A stretch of 54,040 nt of DNA, taken from positions 1 through 54,040 of the forward strand of contig NZ_VIKX01000020.1 in assembly GCF_009711935.1 (NCBI RefSeq), in the 5' to 3' direction. This stretch comes from Dolichospermum sp. UHCC 0259. Lineage in GTDB: Bacteria > Cyanobacteriota > Cyanobacteriia > Cyanobacteriales > Nostocaceae. Within the stretch, counting starts at the first letter, position 1. Each line of letters starts with the position of its first letter. A program made the position numbers and the translations under genes. Positions 54,008-54,040 of this stretch are shown here, piece after piece. A model generated the notes under the pieces. That model worked only from the letters and a program-made list of their open reading frames with translations. It made no database searches and was not told the DNA's origin.

Positions 54008-54040
54008 CTAAAAAGGAATTAGGAAGTAACAGGGATAGGA

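Overview
The window comes from a filamentous, heterocyst-forming type of cyanobacterium (order Nostocales, of the Anabaena/Dolichospermum/Nostoc kind). The evidence is low-GC DNA studded with HIP1 octamers (GCGATCGC), many arrays of short heptamer-type tandem repeats (STRR), photosynthesis genes (psb27, petN, a crr7-like gene), the clock-output kinase gene sasA, and a HetZ-family heterocyst regulator. No rRNA, tRNA, CRISPR array or complete insertion sequence was seen. All identifications come from reading the translations; no database search was run.

Layout. 1-5.4 kb: small membrane proteins, a DUF2887-type nuclease-like gene and tex. 5.6-7.5 kb: a two-gene ATPase + DUF4276/TOPRIM-like module that resembles OLD-type phage defence pairs. 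7.8-11.5 kb: the tldD/tldE peptidase pair and a hicAB toxin-antitoxin pair. 11.5-19.9 kb: mostly core genes (LPG-synthase-like membrane protein, larC, Sua5/YrdC-type protein, HetZ-family regulator, orphan Dam-like methylase, DUF751, rbfA, DUF4327). 20.1-28.2 kb: a GAF histidine kinase whose last codons lie in the terminal repeat of a small MITE-like element, petN with a 53-codon companion gene, a DEDDh exonuclease, lipoproteins, a GT2-GtrA protein, cofH and psb27. 28.2-33.8 kb: two Uma2 nucleases, a HEPN-like two-gene module, trmB, a phosphoesterase and a FIST sensor protein. 33.9-40.5 kb: a two-gene system made of a PLD-SNF2 helicase and a large Eco57I-type methylase, preceded by a cluster of palindromic repeats; a copy of part of that repeat lies inside the methylase coding sequence. 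40.8-49.9 kb: CDF transporter, crr7-like gene, sasA, an orphan HicB-like gene, and a hopanoid-type set (squalene/phytoene synthase family, hpnJ, hpnK). 50-54 kb: a J-domain protein, a Ser/Thr kinase with a cysteine-motif tail, an L,D-transpeptidase, and an antisense fragment carrying the same cysteine motif at the right edge.

The defence-like content is scattered rather than one island: the ATPase/TOPRIM pair, hicAB, the HEPN-like pair, two Uma2 genes, the DUF2887 gene, the orphan Dam and the helicase/methylase pair. The helicase/methylase pair is the best candidate for a poorly described system. Several repeats lie directly on gene ends and supply stop codons or coding residues (histidine kinase, cofH, methylase), so repeat spread has edited proteins in this genome.
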